This document shows positions 8,583 to 9,720 of a stretch of DNA of 9,720 nt, piece by piece. The number at the start of each line of letters is the position of its first letter. Within the stretch, counting starts at the first letter, position 1. The position numbers and the translations under genes were made by a program. The stretch lies in assembly GCA_946479055.1 (NCBI GenBank), contig CAMLEX010000132.1, forward strand, positions 1 through 9,720, given 5' to 3'. This stretch comes from an uncultured Bacteroidota bacterium (GTDB taxonomy: Bacteria; Bacteroidota; Bacteroidia; Chitinophagales; Chitinophagaceae). The notes beneath the pieces were generated by a model. It saw only the letters and a program-made list of their open reading frames with translations. It ran no database searches and had not been told where the DNA came from.

Positions 8583-8676
8583 ACAACTACGTTTAGTATT
8601 GCCAGGGGAGATACTGAAAAAAACATGCCATTGACCTTTGAAACTTACTATATAATTATTACGGGCTATTTGATCA

Positions 8677-8759
8677 GGCAGGGCTTATTTACATACAATC
8701 GTTAAAGATCTTAATATGTATACCCCTGTTTATTGTAGAGTTATTTACCCAGCCCTGCC
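8677..8759. repeat. Inverted repeat, 9-bp perfect arms separated by 65 bases
   Basis: GGCAGGGCT at 8677-8685 is the exact reverse complement of AGCCCTGCC at 8751-8759. The arms are notably GC-rich in an otherwise AT-rich spacer. The intervening DNA contains the palindrome AAGATCTT. The pairing does not extend beyond nine bases on either side, so a mobile-element end is unlikely. It lies about 95 bases upstream of the small minus-strand gene, so an operator or a long-loop RNA structure is possible, but no function can be assigned. Confidence 0.4.
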
Positions 8760-8794
8760 GACTTTTTGCCTCTACCGATGTTTTTTAACCAAGC

Positions 8795-8905
8795 ATGTTA
8801 GTAAGTTTTCCAGAAACAGGAACACTTCCATTGAAAAATTTGCAAACCCTGAAAGAAATGACAAGAGGTGCTGATACCGGAGTATTTGTTTTTAAAAAAA
8901 ATTAG
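8795..8905 (+). CDS. Possible 36-residue small protein (doubtful)
   Basis: An open frame of 36 codons begins with ATG at 8795 and ends at TAG 8903-8905, with an in-frame TAA two codons before the ATG, so it cannot be a longer broken gene on this strand without a frameshift. The peptide starts MLVSFPETGTLPLKNL and ends in TGVFVFKKN. It has a mixed, protein-like composition rather than the low-complexity Lys/Asn/Ile run expected from AT-rich noise. There is no Shine-Dalgarno motif and no recognised family. It may equally be a remnant of a decayed gene or a chance frame; an open frame this short is expected by chance in 500 bases. Confidence 0.15.
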   Translation: MLVSFPETGTLPLKNLQTLKEMTRGADTGVFVFKKN

Positions 8906-9098
8906 TAACCCAAAGAAGCGATGAATATCCGGACAAACTAAACTATTCTGTATTGAGTCTTACATTTTATTGTACCATTTTAGTACACTGAGATTTCCGT
9001 TTAATAATACCAATACAAGGCATCAAACCAGCAGTAGTGAAATATGTAAATTGCAAACTATTTCATTCCTGAATTTATTAATCATTTTACGACAACGA

Positions 9099-9720
9099 TT
9101 ACCTGATGACAACTTGTGAGCGGGAGCTGTTATAGATTTTATCATGTAATTCTTTCAATAAGGATTCCGGAATTTTTATTTCTTTACGATCATACGTCAT
9201 CAGTCCATTGGTTTCCACTTCCACATCTGTTGTTTGTGTATACACAGCAGCGGATAAACCTTTAGAAATAAGGTCAGGGATCCGGTCCATTAATTCTGAA
9301 TAGCGCTTTAAGAGCTCTTCTTTACTTTTAAAACTTTGATAGCCCCAGTTATTTTTTTCCTGCCAGGTATGATTTTCGACGGGAAGTCCCAAGCCTCCAA
9401 ATTCACCAAGAACCAACACTCTTTTCTTCCCAAATAAATCAGGCTGTGGCATCAATGGTTCAGGATAATTATGCAGGTCTATGATATGGCCCACATCTAC
9501 AAAATTTCCACCACTGGCGGTATTAACCAGCCTGGATTGATCTTTTTGCATTGTCCATTCTACAATTTCTTTTGTTTTAAACTGACCCCAGGCTTCATTG
9601 AACGGAACCCATACAATGATACTGGGAAAGTTGTGAAAATCCTGCATAATCTCATTCCATTCTGTACGAAAAATAGATTCAGATTCCTGGGTTCTTTCTT
9701 TGTCTGTAGCACCGCCATAA
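9099..9720 (-). CDS. Glycoside hydrolase family 2 protein, C-terminal part of TIM barrel (5' end beyond the window)
   Basis: The frame stays open past the ATG at 9647 to the window edge, adding 24 residues (YGGATDKERT... to ...TEWNEI), so that methionine is internal and at least 206 residues are visible. Numbered from it, PSIIVWVPFNEAWGQ (8-22) is the GH2 acid/base segment with catalytic E18 (bases 9594-9596). LVLGEFGGLG (78-87) carries the probable nucleophile E82 (bases 9402-9404). YTQTTDVEVETNGLMTYDR (136-154) is the last barrel strand and loop typical of Bacteroidota GH2 enzymes. The protein ends about 28 residues after that, so no extra C-terminal domain follows the barrel. GH2 enzymes are retaining exo-glycosidases (beta-galactosidase, beta-glucuronidase, beta-mannosidase and others), usually periplasmic in this phylum. 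The N-terminal domains that would help decide substrate and export are outside the window. The gene faces the glucan synthase cluster, so co-transcription is excluded. Confidence 0.9.
   Translation of the reverse strand, partial: YGGATDKERTQESESIFRTEWNEIMQDFHNFPSIIVWVPFNEAWGQFKTKEIVEWTMQKDQSRLVNTASGGNFVDVGHIIDLHNYPEPLMPQPDLFGKKRVLVLGEFGGLGLPVENHTWQEKNNWGYQSFKSKEELLKRYSELMDRIPDLISKGLSAAVYTQTTDVEVETNGLMTYDRKEIKIPESLLKELHDKIYNSSRSQVVIR

Larger units (their letters stand above)
8583..9098. other. 516-base intergenic region, mostly without recognised content
   Basis: This is the only long gene-poor stretch. It separates the small minus-strand gene from the 3' end of the GH2 gene, so it should hold the promoter of the former and the terminator of the latter. 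I see neither clearly: no TTTG/TAnnTTTG pair at proper spacing and no GC-rich hairpin with a T-run on the minus strand. Visible items are a 9-bp inverted repeat (8677-8685 and 8751-8759), an 8-bp palindrome AAGATCTT within 8705-8713, a 5-bp stem TGTAC/GTACA near 8970-8990, and a 36-codon open frame at 8795-8905. No tRNA cloverleaf, IS terminal repeat or CRISPR-like repeat was found. Confidence 0.6.

Noticed and set aside
8970..8990. TGTAC/GTACA stem-loop as a terminator of the GH2 gene
   Set aside because: The stem is only 5 bp with a 7-base loop, over 100 bases past the stop codon, and has no strong T-run on the minus strand.

Overview
The window looks like chromosomal DNA from a member of the Bacteroidota, probably near Chitinophagaceae. 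The evidence is moderate-to-low GC coding DNA, gene starts preceded by AT-rich sequence without Shine-Dalgarno motifs, a DUF4142 lipoprotein, a short-form family I pyrophosphatase with an FPFDFGFIP core, and a GH2 glycosidase of the kind common in that phylum. This placement is inferred from protein style; there is no rRNA or other marker here.

Layout: (1) From the left edge to 6983 on the plus strand lies one giant gene, the C-terminal ~2,326 residues of a cyclic beta-1,2-glucan synthase (NdvB/ChvB type). It holds a GT84 glycosyltransferase core, four membrane segments, a glycoamylase-like ring-closing domain, two carbohydrate-binding/GH94-like modules and a C-terminal GH94 phosphorylase barrel. 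Its true start is outside the window. (2) At 7119-7613, same strand, is a soluble inorganic pyrophosphatase. (3) At 7705-8283, same strand, is a DUF4142 ferritin-like predicted lipoprotein. (4) At 8268-8582, minus strand, is a small hypothetical protein with a hydrophobic N-terminus, overlapping the DUF4142 gene tail to tail by 16 bases. (5) 8583-9098 is a mostly non-coding spacer with one 9-bp inverted repeat and one doubtful 36-codon reading frame. (6) From 9099 to the right edge, minus strand, is the C-terminal part of a GH2 glycosidase carrying both catalytic glutamates.

How they may work together: the glucan synthase would use UDP-glucose to build, trim and cyclise beta-1,2-glucan at the inner membrane. 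Pyrophosphatase removes the PPi released when UDP-glucose is made, but it is a housekeeping enzyme and its position here may be chance. No exporter, beta-1,2-glucanase or SusC/SusD pair is visible, so the window does not show a complete glucan system. I found no tRNA, rRNA, CRISPR array, insertion sequence or phage gene, and no clearly undescribed system. The most informative points are the tandem, partly degenerate module duplication inside the glucan synthase and the unusual active-site residues of the pyrophosphatase.
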